Part shown: piece by piece, positions 1 through 8,985 of the stretch
Position numbering within the stretch: position 1 is the stretch's first letter
Layout of the letters: every line of letters begins with the position of its first letter
DNA from: Thermoplasmata archaeon
GTDB lineage: Archaea; Thermoplasmatota; Thermoplasmata; Lutacidiplasmatales; UBA184
Reading direction: 5' to 3'
Length of the DNA: 64,000 nucleotides
Assembly (NCBI GenBank): GCA_027315455.1
Contig: DAHUXZ010000001.1
Coordinates: forward strand, 62,001 to 126,000
Notes under the pieces: generated by a model
Databases searched by the model: none
The model's input: the letters and a program-made list of their open reading frames with translations, nothing else
Told to the model about the DNA's origin: nothing
Position numbers and translations under genes: made by a program

Positions 1-131
1 GACGGCGCTCCCCCCGGGTGAAGCGGCACGCCGTGCGGCGGTGCCTCGAGGTAGGAGATCTGCATCGGCGGGCTGGTGAGGGCGAGGTCCCGGGTGAGGT
101 CGCGTGCGAGGTCGGCCAGGTTCACGGGCAT
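1..131 (-). CDS. DUF169-like protein, N-terminal fragment (cut by window edge)
   Basis: Only the first 43 codons are present; the gene runs off the left edge. The N-terminus has the pattern of DUF169 proteins, a helix followed by LTSPPMQISYLEAPPHGVP, where the family has a PPVAV...PP.GVP stretch. The molecular function of DUF169 is not established. The ATG at 129-131 lies about 29 nt from a TATA-like box on the same strand (157-163), so a leaderless start fits. It is divergent from the ATP synthase genes. The family call rests on a short motif and is tentative. Confidence 0.45.
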   Translation of the reverse strand, partial: MPVNLADLARDLTRDLALTSPPMQISYLEAPPHGVPLHPGGAP

Positions 132-156
132 GGATGGGGTCGCCCAGTCTCCGCGC

Positions 157-163
157 GTATAGA
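157..163 (-). promoter_or_regulatory. TATA box for the DUF169-like gene
   Basis: CTCTATAC on the minus strand, centred about 29 nt upstream of the ATG at 131. It fits a leaderless archaeal transcript. Confidence 0.4.
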
Positions 164-258
164 GGATTTCCGAACGGAAAGCGTCGGCGGGGCCCGGGGG
201 GGTGCCGGGGGCGGCCGCGGCCCCCCCCGTCCACCGCCGGTGGCCCGAGCGCTTCGCG

Positions 259-265
259 TTATATA
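259..265 (+). promoter_or_regulatory. TATA box for atpK-atpE-atpC
   Basis: TTATATA inside a very GC-rich stretch, 34-40 nt before the atpK ATG at 299. The predicted transcript start leaves a leader of only a few nucleotides. It would drive the three-gene forward arm of the ATP synthase. Confidence 0.6.
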
Positions 266-298
266 CCCGACCTTGCTCGGCGGCCCGGGAACCGGGAA

Positions 299-529
299 AT
301 GCCGGCGGACATCGTCACGGCTGCAGAGGCCATCGGAGCGGGGATCGCGATCGCCGGCGGGCTGATCGGGACGGGCATGGCCCAGTCCGGGATCGGGGCC
401 GCGGGCATGGGGATCATCGCCGAGAAGCCCGAGAAGTTCGGCCAGGTGCTGATCTTCTTCGTCATTCCCGAAACGCTCTGGATCCTCGGGTTCGTGCTGG
501 GCATCGTCCTCTTGCTCAACATCCTGTAG
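299..529 (+). CDS. atpK: A-type ATP synthase proteolipid subunit K (c ring)
   Basis: Rotor-ring subunit of the membrane A/V-type ATP synthase; each copy carries one ion through the membrane. The 76-residue product is a single hairpin of two membrane helices: Gly/Ala-rich helix 1 (about residues 10-35), polar loop around AEKPEK, and helix 2 with VIPETLWILGF, whose Glu is the expected ion-binding carboxylate. The ATG at 299 was chosen over upstream starts because it gives the normal length and sits just after a good TATA box. It is followed 11 nt later by atpE. Whether the ion is H+ or Na+ cannot be settled by eye. Confidence 0.92.
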   Translation: MPADIVTAAEAIGAGIAIAGGLIGTGMAQSGIGAAGMGIIAEKPEKFGQVLIFFVIPETLWILGFVLGIVLLLNIL

Positions 530-540
530 GACCGCCCGCC

Positions 541-1095
541 ATGAGCCTCGAGCGCCTCGTCGCGGAGATCGAAGCCCGCGGGAAGGAGGAGCTCGCCCGC
601 GAGGAGTCCCGCGCCGGCTCCGAGAAGGCGGGGCACCTCGCGGAACGCGAGCGGCGGATCGGCCAGCTCCGCCACGACCTCGCCCAGAGCGCGAGCGCCG
701 ACGCGGCGCGCGAGCGCGCGCAGCGGGTCGCGGCGGCGAAGCTCCAGGCGCGCAAGCTCCTCTACGAGGCCCGGGAGAAGCGGATGGTCGAGTCGCTCGG
801 GGCGACGCGCCAGCTCCTCGAGGAGTTCACGGAGTCCGACGAGTACAAAGAGCTCCTCAAGCGCATGCTCGCCGCGGCGCAGTCCCAGCTCGGCAAGGAC
901 CTCAAGGTCAGCGGGCGGTCGGAGGATGCCGCCGTCCTCAAGAGCGTCGCCGGCCGGGCCTACGTCGCGACGCCCGTCGAGGTCCTCGGCGGGCTCGTCG
1001 CCGAGACGTCCGACGGGGCCCGCCGGCTCAACCTCACCTTCGACGAGCTGCTCCGCCTGCGCGAGGACAAGGTCCGCGACCTCCTCGGGCGCTAG
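541..1095 (+). CDS. atpE: A-type ATP synthase subunit E (peripheral stalk)
   Basis: Peripheral-stalk subunit that pairs with subunit H and links the A3B3 head to membrane subunit I. The 184-residue protein begins with a long charged coiled coil (about residues 1-110, rich in E, R, K and A), followed by a globular C-terminal domain ending in a conserved-looking LTFDELLRLREDKVRDLL segment. The length is usual for archaeal E subunits. It lies between atpK and atpC on the same strand with short gaps, so it is probably co-transcribed from the promoter at 259. Confidence 0.88.
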   Translation: MSLERLVAEIEARGKEELAREESRAGSEKAGHLAERERRIGQLRHDLAQSASADAARERAQRVAAAKLQARKLLYEAREKRMVESLGATRQLLEEFTESDEYKELLKRMLAAAQSQLGKDLKVSGRSEDAAVLKSVAGRAYVATPVEVLGGLVAETSDGARRLNLTFDELLRLREDKVRDLLGR

Positions 1096-1110
1096 GCCGG
1101 GACGGGGTCG

Positions 1111-2187
1111 ATGTCGAGCTCGCCGTACGCGGCCGCCCTGGGCCGGTTCAAGGCCGTCGCGACGCATCTCCTTTCGAAGGACAGCCTTGGTCCCCTGCTC
1201 GCCGCGAAGGACCTGGCCGAGGTCACGAAGCTTCTCGAGCCGACGGCCTACGGCAGCGAGCTCGCCGCCGCCTCGGCCCAGTACAAGGGCGTCGAGCTGC
1301 TGGAGGTCGCGGTCAACCGTCTCTTCGTCCGCCGCAACCGCATGGCGCTCGAGGCGGCCCCGTTCGCCGGCAAGCCCGTCGTGGCGGCCTACCTGCGCCG
1401 CTGGGACGTGCAGAACATCGGCCTCATCCTCTCGTCGAAGGCCCAGAACCGCCTGATGACCGCCGTCGAGACGTTCCTCGTCTCGAGCCGGGACATCCCG
1501 GCCGGCCTCATCGGCGGGGCCATGACGCTGGACGACTTCCGCCAGCTCCTCGCCCAGCCGACGCTCGAGGCGATCGCCGCGGCGCTCGTGCGCTACGGCT
1601 ACGGCGCGGCGCTCCTCCCGCTCCTGGACGGCTACCAGCGGACCCACGACATCTTCCCGCTCCTCCAGGCGCTCGACCGGGACTACTACGCCCGGCTCCT
1701 CGAGGCGATCCACCACTTCCAGGGGGACGAGTGGGTCGTCCGCCAGTTCGTCCAGAGCGAGATCGACCTCAAGAACGCCCTCCTCGTCCTCAAGGGCAAG
1801 GACGCCGGCCTCCCGCTCGACGAGGTCCTGGCGCGGTTCTTGGACGGCGGCCCGTTCACGCGGGTCCAGGCCGGGGACGCGTTCACCGCCCGCGGTCTCC
1901 TCGAGATCGTCCCGGTCCTCGAGGCGCGCTTTCCCCACCTCGCCGAGGGCCTCCCCCGCTACGAGGAGAGCCGCAGCCTGGTCGGGTTCGAGACGGTCCT
2001 CACCCGCGAGCGCGCGATGCGCGAGCTCAAGCGGTTGCGGACCTACCCGCTCAGCCTCGCCATCCTCTTCGCGTCGATGCTCGTCGCGGAGCTCGAGCGC
2101 ACGGACCTGCGTCGGATCATCTACGCGAAGGTCTACGGCATCCCCGCGGCGTCGGTCGAGCCGACGCTCATCGTGCCGCGGCTGTAG
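1111..2187 (+). CDS. atpC: A-type ATP synthase subunit C (central stalk, V-type d-like)
   Basis: The funnel-shaped subunit that couples the central stalk (D, F) to the proteolipid ring. It has 358 residues, mostly helical and normal for the family, with repeated V-ATPase C/d-type motifs such as YLRRWDVQNIGLIL and the C-terminal ELERTDLRRIIYAKVYGI. It begins 15 nt after atpE and ends the forward arm; the next gene, atpI, converges on it across a 29-nt gap. In most archaea C is followed by F, A, B and D on the same strand. Here those genes are on the other strand. Confidence 0.9.
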   Translation: MSSSPYAAALGRFKAVATHLLSKDSLGPLLAAKDLAEVTKLLEPTAYGSELAAASAQYKGVELLEVAVNRLFVRRNRMALEAAPFAGKPVVAAYLRRWDVQNIGLILSSKAQNRLMTAVETFLVSSRDIPAGLIGGAMTLDDFRQLLAQPTLEAIAAALVRYGYGAALLPLLDGYQRTHDIFPLLQALDRDYYARLLEAIHHFQGDEWVVRQFVQSEIDLKNALLVLKGKDAGLPLDEVLARFLDGGPFTRVQAGDAFTARGLLEIVPVLEARFPHLAEGLPRYEESRSLVGFETVLTRERAMRELKRLRTYPLSLAILFASMLVAELERTDLRRIIYAKVYGIPAASVEPTLIVPRL

Positions 2188-2216
2188 TCCGGCGGTAGCC
2201 CGCGACGGCCCCGCGC

Positions 2217-4214
2217 TCAGGCGCGGGAGGGCGCCGGGGGTGCGGCCGGCGACGCCGAGGCGGGGATCGGGACCGGGGTCGTGAACGTGCGGCGCGAGCC
2301 GAACGGTCGGAACGGCCGGCCGTTCCCCTCGTAGTACTTCGAGAAGTTCTCGACGAACATGAGCCGCAGCCCCTGGATCCCCGGCTCGAAGACGCCGATG
2401 ACGATGTTGAACAGCTGGCCGGCGATCAGGATGACGATGGCGATGACCACGTTGACGACGTTGCCGCTCCCGATGTTCGCGAGGAAGACGGTGTTGATCA
2501 CGAGGGCGAAGATGACGGAGGCGAGGAGGATCCCCACGAGCCGGGTGTGCGAGAGGATGTGGCTGACGACCTCCATGATCGCCATCGCGCCCTGGCCGCC
2601 CTCCCCGACGAACAGGCCGACGATCCCGCCGATCGCGAGGGCCCAGTAGACGCCGGCGACCGGGTTCGCGCCGGACGGCACGAGGCTCCCCGTGCCGTGC
2701 TGCAGGAGCGACAGCCCGGCGAGCCCGACGCCCCAGGCGAAGGCGATCCCGGCGACCTTCCCCGCCGCCGGGCGCAGGTGGCCGTGGAAGTACTCCTTGA
2801 GGGCCCCGAGGGCGAACCCGATGGAGACGAGAGCGAGGCCGATGAAGCCGGCGAGCTTCAGGAGGAAGGCGATCCCCGGCCCGGCGCGCGGCTCGAAGAG
2901 CGTGAACGGGAGCACGTGGAAGCCGAAGAACTCGTTGAAGACGAACCCGATCCCGATCGCGACGGCGCAGCCCGGGACGAGCGTGAAGGCGAGCGAGCGC
3001 ATCCCCCAGGGGCTCATCACCGATCTCGGGACCGACTTGAGCGCGCGCGGGAGGCGGGCGGCGCCGGGGAACCCGGCGATCATCCACAGGGAGATGACGA
3101 GGATCACGAGGCCGTAGCCCATGTCCCCGAGCATGAGGCCGAAGAAGATCGGGAAGACGAGGGCGAAGAGGAGCGTCGGGTCCCACTCGTCCGGCTGCGG
3201 GAGGGCGTAGAACTTGATGAAGAACTCGTACCAGCGGATGCCGGGCGGGTTGTCCATCAGCGTCGGACCGCGCTCCCGGGTCAGGATCTCGTAGAGGTGG
3301 GCGCGGCCCCCGCTCGCGCGGGCGACGGCCGCCTCGAGCGCCGGAAGCTCGCGCCGCGGGGCCCAGCCCTCGATCGCGAACGTCCGCGTCCCCGCGCCCA
3401 TCCGCGTCCAGGCCTCGAGCTTGCGCGACTCGATCGCGAGGGCCTCCTCGAGCTGGGCGACGGTGGGGTACCAGTCCTTCGCGATCGCGGCGAGCCGCGC
3501 GCGGATCTCCCCCAGCCGGGTCTCGATTGCCGCGCGCTCGGCGTCGAGCTTCGGGAGGACCTCGGCGGGGGTGCCGGTGAGACGCGGGGCGGCGGTGAGG
3601 GTCGTCCCCCGGGACTGGGCGAGCCGGCTGACCGTGTCGGCGTGCTCGGTCCGCACCGCGAGGACGAACCGGGCGAGCTCCGGGCGGATCTCCTCGAGGA
3701 ACAGGGCGTCGGACATCTCGGGGACCTCGGTCTTGAGGCGGGCATAGGTCTCGGGCTTGGCCTCGCCGAAGAACGCGAGGAGGTTGCGGCCGCTCAGGTA
3801 CTCGAGCCGGTCGGTGTAGAACGGGAACCGCCGCAGGAGTTCGATGGTGTCCGCGAGCGCCTTGCGCTCGGAGAGGAGGCGGTCCTCCTCGACCTTGAGC
3901 GCGCGGACCTCCTCGTCGATCGGGACCCGCCGCGTCTCGGCGAGGACGTCGCCGAGCGTCGGGAAGGCGCGGGTGCGCCCGTCGGGGACCGGGGGGAGCG
4001 CGCTCTTGAGGCCGCGGAAGCGCAGCAGCTCGTCGGCGACGGCCCGCTGCGACTCTCCGCCGTGCTCGGCCTCGAATAGGCCGGCGGCCTCCTTCCCCAG
4101 CGGCTCGACCTGGACGACGCCGAGGTCGTGGAGGACGCTGACGAGCGCCTCCCGGTCGTCCTTGAGGCCGACCAGGCCGACCTTGGCCATCGCGACGGGG
4201 CGCAGGATCGACAC
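2217..4214 (-). CDS. atpI: A-type ATP synthase subunit I (membrane subunit a)
   Basis: Stator membrane subunit that forms the ion half-channels against the K ring. The 665 residues split into a cytoplasmic N-terminal half (1 to about 330, with coiled-coil stretches that meet H and E) and about eight membrane helices in the C-terminal half. The essential arginine is expected in ILSHTRLVGILLA (around residue 565). The tail is proline- and alanine-rich and may be disordered. It is the last gene of the minus-strand arm, 6 nt after atpH. Confidence 0.92.
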   Translation of the reverse strand: MSILRPVAMAKVGLVGLKDDREALVSVLHDLGVVQVEPLGKEAAGLFEAEHGGESQRAVADELLRFRGLKSALPPVPDGRTRAFPTLGDVLAETRRVPIDEEVRALKVEEDRLLSERKALADTIELLRRFPFYTDRLEYLSGRNLLAFFGEAKPETYARLKTEVPEMSDALFLEEIRPELARFVLAVRTEHADTVSRLAQSRGTTLTAAPRLTGTPAEVLPKLDAERAAIETRLGEIRARLAAIAKDWYPTVAQLEEALAIESRKLEAWTRMGAGTRTFAIEGWAPRRELPALEAAVARASGGRAHLYEILTRERGPTLMDNPPGIRWYEFFIKFYALPQPDEWDPTLLFALVFPIFFGLMLGDMGYGLVILVISLWMIAGFPGAARLPRALKSVPRSVMSPWGMRSLAFTLVPGCAVAIGIGFVFNEFFGFHVLPFTLFEPRAGPGIAFLLKLAGFIGLALVSIGFALGALKEYFHGHLRPAAGKVAGIAFAWGVGLAGLSLLQHGTGSLVPSGANPVAGVYWALAIGGIVGLFVGEGGQGAMAIMEVVSHILSHTRLVGILLASVIFALVINTVFLANIGSGNVVNVVIAIVILIAGQLFNIVIGVFEPGIQGLRLMFVENFSKYYEGNGRPFRPFGSRRTFTTPVPIPASASPAAPPAPSRA

Positions 4215-4220
4215 GACCGC

Positions 4221-4601
4221 CTACTCCCGTCCCTTCCGGGGGCTCCGGAACTCGGCGAGGATCGCCCCGAGGAGCTTCTCGGCGCGCGAGCCGAGGTCGG
4301 TGGCGGGGGCCGCGAGGATGCGCCCCGCCTCGGCCCTCGCCGTCGCGAGGATCTCCGAGGCCTCCCGGTCGGCCGTCGCGCGGGCGGCCTGGATCACGCC
4401 GTCGCGCTCGGCCTCCGCGGTGCGGCGCGCCTCGGCGATGGCCGTCTCGGTCTCGGCGGCGACCTCGCGCAGGAGCGTGTCGGTGCGCGCGCGCGCCTCG
4501 GTCAGCCGCGCCTCCCAGGTCGTTTCGGCGGCGCGGACCCGGCGCAGCGACTCGACGGCCGCGGTGTCGACGGAGCCGGGAGCTTCGGTGGATGCGGTCA
4601 C
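4221..4601 (-). CDS. atpH: A-type ATP synthase subunit H (peripheral stalk)
   Basis: Peripheral-stalk partner of subunit E. The 126-residue product is almost entirely an Ala/Glu/Arg-rich coiled coil (about residues 15-105), the hallmark of AhaH proteins, with a short basic tail. The start is a GTG at 4601; the upstream 40-codon gene stops only 3 nt before it, so the two are probably translationally coupled. Identification rests on composition plus position next to atpI, since coiled coils align poorly. Confidence 0.75.
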   Translation of the reverse strand: MTASTEAPGSVDTAAVESLRRVRAAETTWEARLTEARARTDTLLREVAAETETAIAEARRTAEAERDGVIQAARATADREASEILATARAEAGRILAAPATDLGSRAEKLLGAILAEFRSPRKGRE

Positions 4602-4604
4602 GGT

Positions 4605-4727
4605 TCAGAACCCTCCGAGGAAACGGACGATGAGGACGGCCGCGAGCGCGACGGCGGCCAGCTTCGCGAGGAGGCTCAGCCGCATCGCGAGGGCGAAGCG
4701 GCGGACGGGGGCCTCACGCAGCGCCAT
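4605..4727 (-). CDS. Small single-span membrane protein inside the ATP synthase operon
   Basis: A 40-codon reading frame fills what would otherwise be a 112-nt gap between atpD and atpH. The product starts MALREAPVRRFALAMRLSL, then has one hydrophobic helix (about residues 18-34) and ends RFLGGF. Positive residues before the helix suggest the N-terminus stays in the cytoplasm. Its ATG overlaps the end of atpD by 14 nt, and its stop lies 3 nt before the atpH start, which is the packing of a real gene in this operon. No known archaeal ATP synthase subunit matches; an assembly or stator accessory role is only a guess. Confidence 0.5.
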   Translation of the reverse strand: MALREAPVRRFALAMRLSLLAKLAAVALAAVLIVRFLGGF

Positions 4728-5355
4728 GGGCCTCCGCCGCCTCCATCTTGCGCTTGACGGTCTTGAGCATGCTGAACGCGTCGCGCTCGAGCTCGTCGAA
4801 TCGGAACTTGATGTAGCGGACGATCTCCTGGAGGCGGGGGATGAGGACGTTCTCGATGGCGCTCGCCCGGCGCTTGGTCTTCTCGATCTCCTTGAGGAGG
4901 CGGCGGAGCGCGTTCTCCTTCTCGGCGATGTCGAGGACGACCCGGTAGATCCCCTGGAAATGCCGGATCGACTCGTCGATCGAGGTGGGCAGGTCGAGCA
5001 GCGCCGGGGCGGCGACGGGGACGAACGTCCCGGCGTCGACGCGGGGCGTCTTGACGCCCATCACGTTCTTGGTCGCGACGGTCACGGGAAGGAGGTCGGG
5101 CAGGAGCATCGCGACGTTCTCGAGCCGCGTCGGCCCCTCCATCATCTCGGCCATGCGGATCGACGCGTAGCCGCGGGCGATCCGCTTCTGGAGGTCGCCG
5201 CGGAGCTGGAGCGCCTGGCGCGACAGCGCGAAGAACTCCGCGATCAGCGCCGAGCGCTTGAGCTTGAGGAGGTTGAGCCCCTTCTTGGCGAGGACGATCC
5301 GCCGGCGCGTGCGCAGCAGCTCGAGCCGCGTCGGCCGGACGTTCTCCACCGCCAT
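4714..5355 (-). CDS. atpD: A-type ATP synthase subunit D (central rotor shaft)
   Basis: Central rotor axle that turns inside the A3B3 hexamer. It has 213 residues with the typical start VRPTRLELLRTRRRIVLAKKG, then two long antiparallel helices with a globular middle part (about 80-130), and a C-terminal helix rich in K/R/E (FDELERDAFSMLKTVKRK). Length and motif order match V-type D subunits. It starts 17 nt after atpB ends. Confidence 0.92.
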   Translation of the reverse strand: MAVENVRPTRLELLRTRRRIVLAKKGLNLLKLKRSALIAEFFALSRQALQLRGDLQKRIARGYASIRMAEMMEGPTRLENVAMLLPDLLPVTVATKNVMGVKTPRVDAGTFVPVAAPALLDLPTSIDESIRHFQGIYRVVLDIAEKENALRRLLKEIEKTKRRASAIENVLIPRLQEIVRYIKFRFDELERDAFSMLKTVKRKMEAAEAHGAA

Positions 5356-5372
5356 CGCCCCTTCCCCGCCGG

Positions 5373-6785
5373 CTACGCCGCGCGCTTGACCCGGTACTTC
5401 GCGATGAACTCGGGCTTGATCCGCTTGAGCTCGGACTCGGGGAGGTCGGAGAGGATGTCCCAGCCGAGGTCGAGGCTCGCCTCGATCGTCCGATCCTCGT
5501 CGGGCCGCTGGTTGACGAACTCGTTCTCGAACCGCTCGGCGATCTTGAGGTAGATCCGGTCGGTGGCGCTCAGCGCCTCCTCCCCGACGATCGCCGAGAG
5601 CGCCCGCTGGTCCTTGCCCGTGGCGTAGCTCGCGTAGAGCTGGTCGGCGAGGCCCCGGTGGTCCTCCCGGGTGCGGCCCTTGCCGATCCCCTGGTTCATC
5701 AGGCGCGAGAGCGACACCAGGACATCGATCGGGGGGTAGACGCCCCGGCGCTGGAGGTCGCGGCTCGCGACGATCTGGCCCTCGGTGATGTAGCCGGTCA
5801 GGTCCGGGATGGGGTGGGTGATGTCGTCGGCCGGCATCGTCAGGATGGGCAGCTGCGTGATCGACCCCTTCCGGCCGTGGATCTTCCCGGCCCGCTCGTA
5901 GAGCGTCGCGAGGTCGGTGTAGAGGTATCCCGGGTAGCCGCGGCGTCCCGGCACCTCCTCCCGCGCGCTCGCGATCTCGCGCAGCGCCTCGCAGTAGTTG
6001 GTCATGTCCGTGAGCACGACCAGGATATGCATGTCGCGCTCGTAGGCGAGGAACTCGGCCGTCGTGAGCGCCATCCGCGGCGTCACGACCCGCTCCATCG
6101 AGGGGTCCGAGGAGAGATTGAGGAACACGACGGTCCGCTCGAGGGCCCCCGTGCTCTCGAACTCGCGCAGGAAGTAGTTCGCCTCCTCGCTCGTGATCCC
6201 CATCGCGGCGAAGACGACGGCGAAGTTCTCGGACGAGTCCTTGAGCTTCGCCTGGCGGACGATCTGCGCCGCGAGCTGGTTGTGCGGGAGACCGGCGCCG
6301 GAGAAGATCGGGAGCTTCTGCCCCCGCACGAGCGTGTTCATCACGTCGATGTTCGACAGCCCGGTCTGGATGAACTCGCTCGGCTCCTCGCGCGAGTAGG
6401 GGTTCATCGCATTGCCGACGATCTCGAGCTGCGTCTCGCTGAGGATGCGGGGGCCGCCGTCGCGCGGCTCCCCGAGCCCGTTGAAGACGCGCCCGAGCAT
6501 CTCGTCGGAGACCGGGAGGCGGGCGACCTCGCCCAGGAACTTGACCGAGGTCGACGTGAGGTTCATGCTCATCGTCGGCCCGAAGACCTGGACGATGGCG
6601 AGGCCCTTCCGCGAGTCGAGCACCTGGCCCTGGCGGCGGGAGCCGTCGGGGAGCGAGATCTCGACCATCTCGCCGTAGGCGGCGTTCGCCACTTCGCGCA
6701 CGAACAGCAGCGGCCCGCTGATCCGGTCGATCGTCCGGTAGTCGACGGGGACGCCCGGGGCCGCGGGGGTCTTGGCGCCGGCCAT
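5373..6785 (-). CDS. atpB: A-type ATP synthase regulatory subunit B
   Basis: Non-catalytic nucleotide-binding-fold subunit alternating with A in the head. The ATG at 6785 gives 470 residues, the family norm. A longer open frame upstream would add a poorly conserved Arg/Pro-rich leader inside atpA and was rejected. Visible family motifs include [34 protein letters not shown] (the altered P-loop region, lacking GKT as expected for B) and [20 protein letters not shown]. The gap to atpA is 2 nt. Confidence 0.95.
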   Translation of the reverse strand: MAGAKTPAAPGVPVDYRTIDRISGPLLFVREVANAAYGEMVEISLPDGSRRQGQVLDSRKGLAIVQVFGPTMSMNLTSTSVKFLGEVARLPVSDEMLGRVFNGLGEPRDGGPRILSETQLEIVGNAMNPYSREEPSEFIQTGLSNIDVMNTLVRGQKLPIFSGAGLPHNQLAAQIVRQAKLKDSSENFAVVFAAMGITSEEANYFLREFESTGALERTVVFLNLSSDPSMERVVTPRMALTTAEFLAYERDMHILVVLTDMTNYCEALREIASAREEVPGRRGYPGYLYTDLATLYERAGKIHGRKGSITQLPILTMPADDITHPIPDLTGYITEGQIVASRDLQRRGVYPPIDVLVSLSRLMNQGIGKGRTREDHRGLADQLYASYATGKDQRALSAIVGEEALSATDRIYLKIAERFENEFVNQRPDEDRTIEASLDLGWDILSDLPESELKRIKPEFIAKYRVKRAA

Positions 6786-6787
6786 CG

Positions 6788-8539
6788 TCAGGCCCCTCCC
6801 GCGAGGGCGGCGACGGACTGGTTCATCTCCGTCTCGATCGCGTCGAACTGGGGGAGGTCCTTCTCGGGCACCCACTTCATCCGGGAGAGCTTCGAGCGCA
6901 CCGGCAGCTTCTGCAACTCGGCGACGGTCGTTCCCTTCCCGATCGCCTCCTGCTCGCGGTCGCCGAAGGCGAGGATCGCCCGCAGCATCCGGTACTGCTT
7001 GGCGATCGAGGTGTAGGTGTCGACGTCGTCGTACGCGCTCTGCTGGAGGTAGTCCTCGCGGAGCATCCGGGCGACGTCGAGGACGCCCTTCTCGCGCTCG
7101 GGCAGCGCATCGACGCCGACGAGCTGGACGATCTCCTGGAGCTCGGACTCCTTCTGGAGGACCTCGAGCGCCTTCTGGCGGAGGCCGACCCAGTCCTTCG
7201 CGATCTGCTCGCGGTACCAGGGCTCGATGTCGCCGACGTAGAGCGAGTAGCTCTGGAGCCAGTTGATCGAGGGGAAGTGCCGGCGCGACGCGAGCGAGGC
7301 GTCCAGCGCCCAGAAGACCCGCGCGACGCGCAGCGTGTTCTGCGAGACCGGCTCGGAGAAGTCCCCGCCGGGGGGCGAGACCGCGCCGACGACGGTGACG
7401 GAGCCGGGGCGGCCCTCGGGGGAGAGGGTGACGACCCGCCCGGCGCGCTCGTAGAACTCCGCGACGCGGCGGCCGAGGTAGGCGGGGTAGCCCTCCTCGC
7501 CCGGCATCTCCTCGAGGCGGCCGGAGATCTCGCGCATCGCCTCGGCCCAGCGCGAGGTGGAATCGGCCATCAGCGCGACATCGTAGCCCATGTCGCGGTA
7601 GTACTCGGCGATCGTGATCCCCGTGTAGACGCTCGCCTCGCGCGCCGCGACGGGCATGTTCGAGGTGTTGGCGATGAGGATCGTCCGCTCCATGAGCGGC
7701 CGCCCGCTCTTCGGATCGGTCAGGTTCGGGAACGTCGCGAGCACTTCCGTCATCTCGTTGCCGCGCTCGCCGCAGCCGACGTAGACGACGACGTCACTGT
7801 CGGCCCACTTCGCGAGCTGCTGCTGCGTCACGGTCTTGCCCGAGCCGAACGGTCCGGGGATGCAGGCCGTGCCGCCCTTCGCGACGGGGAAGAAGGTGTC
7901 GATGACGCGCTGTCCCGTCAAGAGGGGGATCCCCGGGGCGAGCTTCTGCGTGACCGGCCGCGGGATGCGGACCACCCAGCGCTGCGTGAGGGTGAGCGGC
8001 TGGCTGCCGGTGGCGGTCCGGAGGGTGCCGATCGGGTCGCGGATCGTGTAGCGGCCGCTCGCGAGGCGCTCGACGGTGCCCGAGACGCCCGGCGGGACCA
8101 TGATCTTGTGGAGGATGAGGGGGGTCTCCTGGACGGTCCCGAGGATGGCTCCCGGGGTGACCGCGCTCCCGGGTTTCGCCGTCGCCGTGAACTCCCAGAC
8201 CTTCTTCTCGTCGAGCGGGGGCGCGACGAACCCTCGCGTGATGAAGTCGCCGAGGCTCTTCTTGAGGACGTCGAGCGGGCGCTGGACCCCGTCGTAGATC
8301 GAGGTGAGGAGGCCGGGGCCGAGCTCGACGCTGAGCGCCTGGCCGGTGTTCTCGACGGGATCGCCCGGCCGGACGCCCGTGGTGTCCTCGTAGACCTGGA
8401 CCGTCGCGGCGCCCTCGACCAGGCGGATGATCTCCCCGACGAGCCCGAGCTGGCCGACGCGCACGACGTCGTACATCTTGGCGCCCTCGAGACCCTCGGC
8501 GATGACGACCGGACCACTGACGCGCGCGATCACTCCCAT
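6788..8539 (-). CDS. atpA: A-type ATP synthase catalytic subunit A
   Basis: Catalytic subunit that makes or hydrolyses ATP. It has 583 residues with the family layout: N-terminal beta barrel ([10 protein letters not shown]), the bulge domain characteristic of A subunits (about 110-200), and Walker A GPFGSGKT at about 228-235. The ERGNEM segment supplies the catalytic Glu, followed by [16 protein letters not shown] and [17 protein letters not shown]. No intein interrupts it. It lies between atpF (14 nt upstream) and atpB. Confidence 0.97.
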   Translation of the reverse strand: MGVIARVSGPVVIAEGLEGAKMYDVVRVGQLGLVGEIIRLVEGAATVQVYEDTTGVRPGDPVENTGQALSVELGPGLLTSIYDGVQRPLDVLKKSLGDFITRGFVAPPLDEKKVWEFTATAKPGSAVTPGAILGTVQETPLILHKIMVPPGVSGTVERLASGRYTIRDPIGTLRTATGSQPLTLTQRWVVRIPRPVTQKLAPGIPLLTGQRVIDTFFPVAKGGTACIPGPFGSGKTVTQQQLAKWADSDVVVYVGCGERGNEMTEVLATFPNLTDPKSGRPLMERTILIANTSNMPVAAREASVYTGITIAEYYRDMGYDVALMADSTSRWAEAMREISGRLEEMPGEEGYPAYLGRRVAEFYERAGRVVTLSPEGRPGSVTVVGAVSPPGGDFSEPVSQNTLRVARVFWALDASLASRRHFPSINWLQSYSLYVGDIEPWYREQIAKDWVGLRQKALEVLQKESELQEIVQLVGVDALPEREKGVLDVARMLREDYLQQSAYDDVDTYTSIAKQYRMLRAILAFGDREQEAIGKGTTVAELQKLPVRSKLSRMKWVPEKDLPQFDAIETEMNQSVAALAGGA

Positions 8540-8552
8540 GGACCTTCCCCTC

Positions 8553-8891
8553 TCACCCTGGCATCGCCAGGGAAACGCCGAGGACCCGCTTGGCGAGCTC
8601 CCCGATGCTCTCGACCTCGTACTCCCCGCTCGGGGGCGGGACGAAGACGACGAGCGGGCGGAGGGAAGCCTCGGCCGCGGCCCGCTGGGCCTCGGTGAGC
8701 CCGCGACGGACCGACTGGCTCGCGATCACGAGGCTGAACGTCCCCGCCTCCATCGCCCGCTTGAACTCGTCGGCCGCGGTCTCGGCCGTCACCTCGATGA
8801 CGTCCTTGAGGCCGATGAGGCGGAACCCGATCGCGAGCTCGCGCTCGCCGAGCACCACCGTCCGGCCAGGGTCGACGAGTCCATCGGGCAC
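8553..8891 (-). CDS. atpF: A-type ATP synthase subunit F (central stalk)
   Basis: Central-stalk subunit that binds D and modulates ATPase activity. The 112 residues include the family features [17 protein letters not shown] and a Rossmann-like [10 protein letters not shown] segment. The GTG at 8891 was chosen because it is about 25-28 nt from a clear TATA box (8916-8922), so the transcript would be leaderless; a shorter start at the VVLGER valines is possible. It is the first gene of the minus-strand arm atpFABD-x-HI. Confidence 0.87.
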   Translation of the reverse strand: MPDGLVDPGRTVVLGERELAIGFRLIGLKDVIEVTAETAADEFKRAMEAGTFSLVIASQSVRRGLTEAQRAAAEASLRPLVVFVPPPSGEYEVESIGELAKRVLGVSLAMPG

Positions 8892-8915
8892 GGCGTTCCC
8901 GGCGGAGGACGAGCC

Positions 8916-8922
8916 TATTTAA
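8916..8922 (-). promoter_or_regulatory. TATA box for atpFABD-x-HI
   Basis: TTAAATA on the minus strand within a GC-rich stretch, centred about 28 nt upstream of the atpF GTG at 8891. It is the only promoter-like site seen for the seven-gene minus arm. Confidence 0.6.
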
Positions 8923-8985
8923 CCCCTGCCCCGAGGCCGCCGACCGGCGGCCACCGGGCGGGCCGGAGGCCCGCGGGCGGCCCCG

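Noticed and set aside
259-3186. A very long open frame (about 975 codons) antisense through atpE, atpC and in another frame of atpI
   Set aside because: High GC leaves few stops in shadow frames. Its translation is Arg/Pro/Glu-rich without family motifs, while the frames used have strong ATP synthase matches. Similar long shadows oppose polB, gyrA and carB.
6786-6875. Upstream extension of atpB by 30 codons
   Set aside because: The added residues are Arg/Pro-rich, overlap atpA, and have no match in B subunits; the ATG at 6785 gives the normal length.
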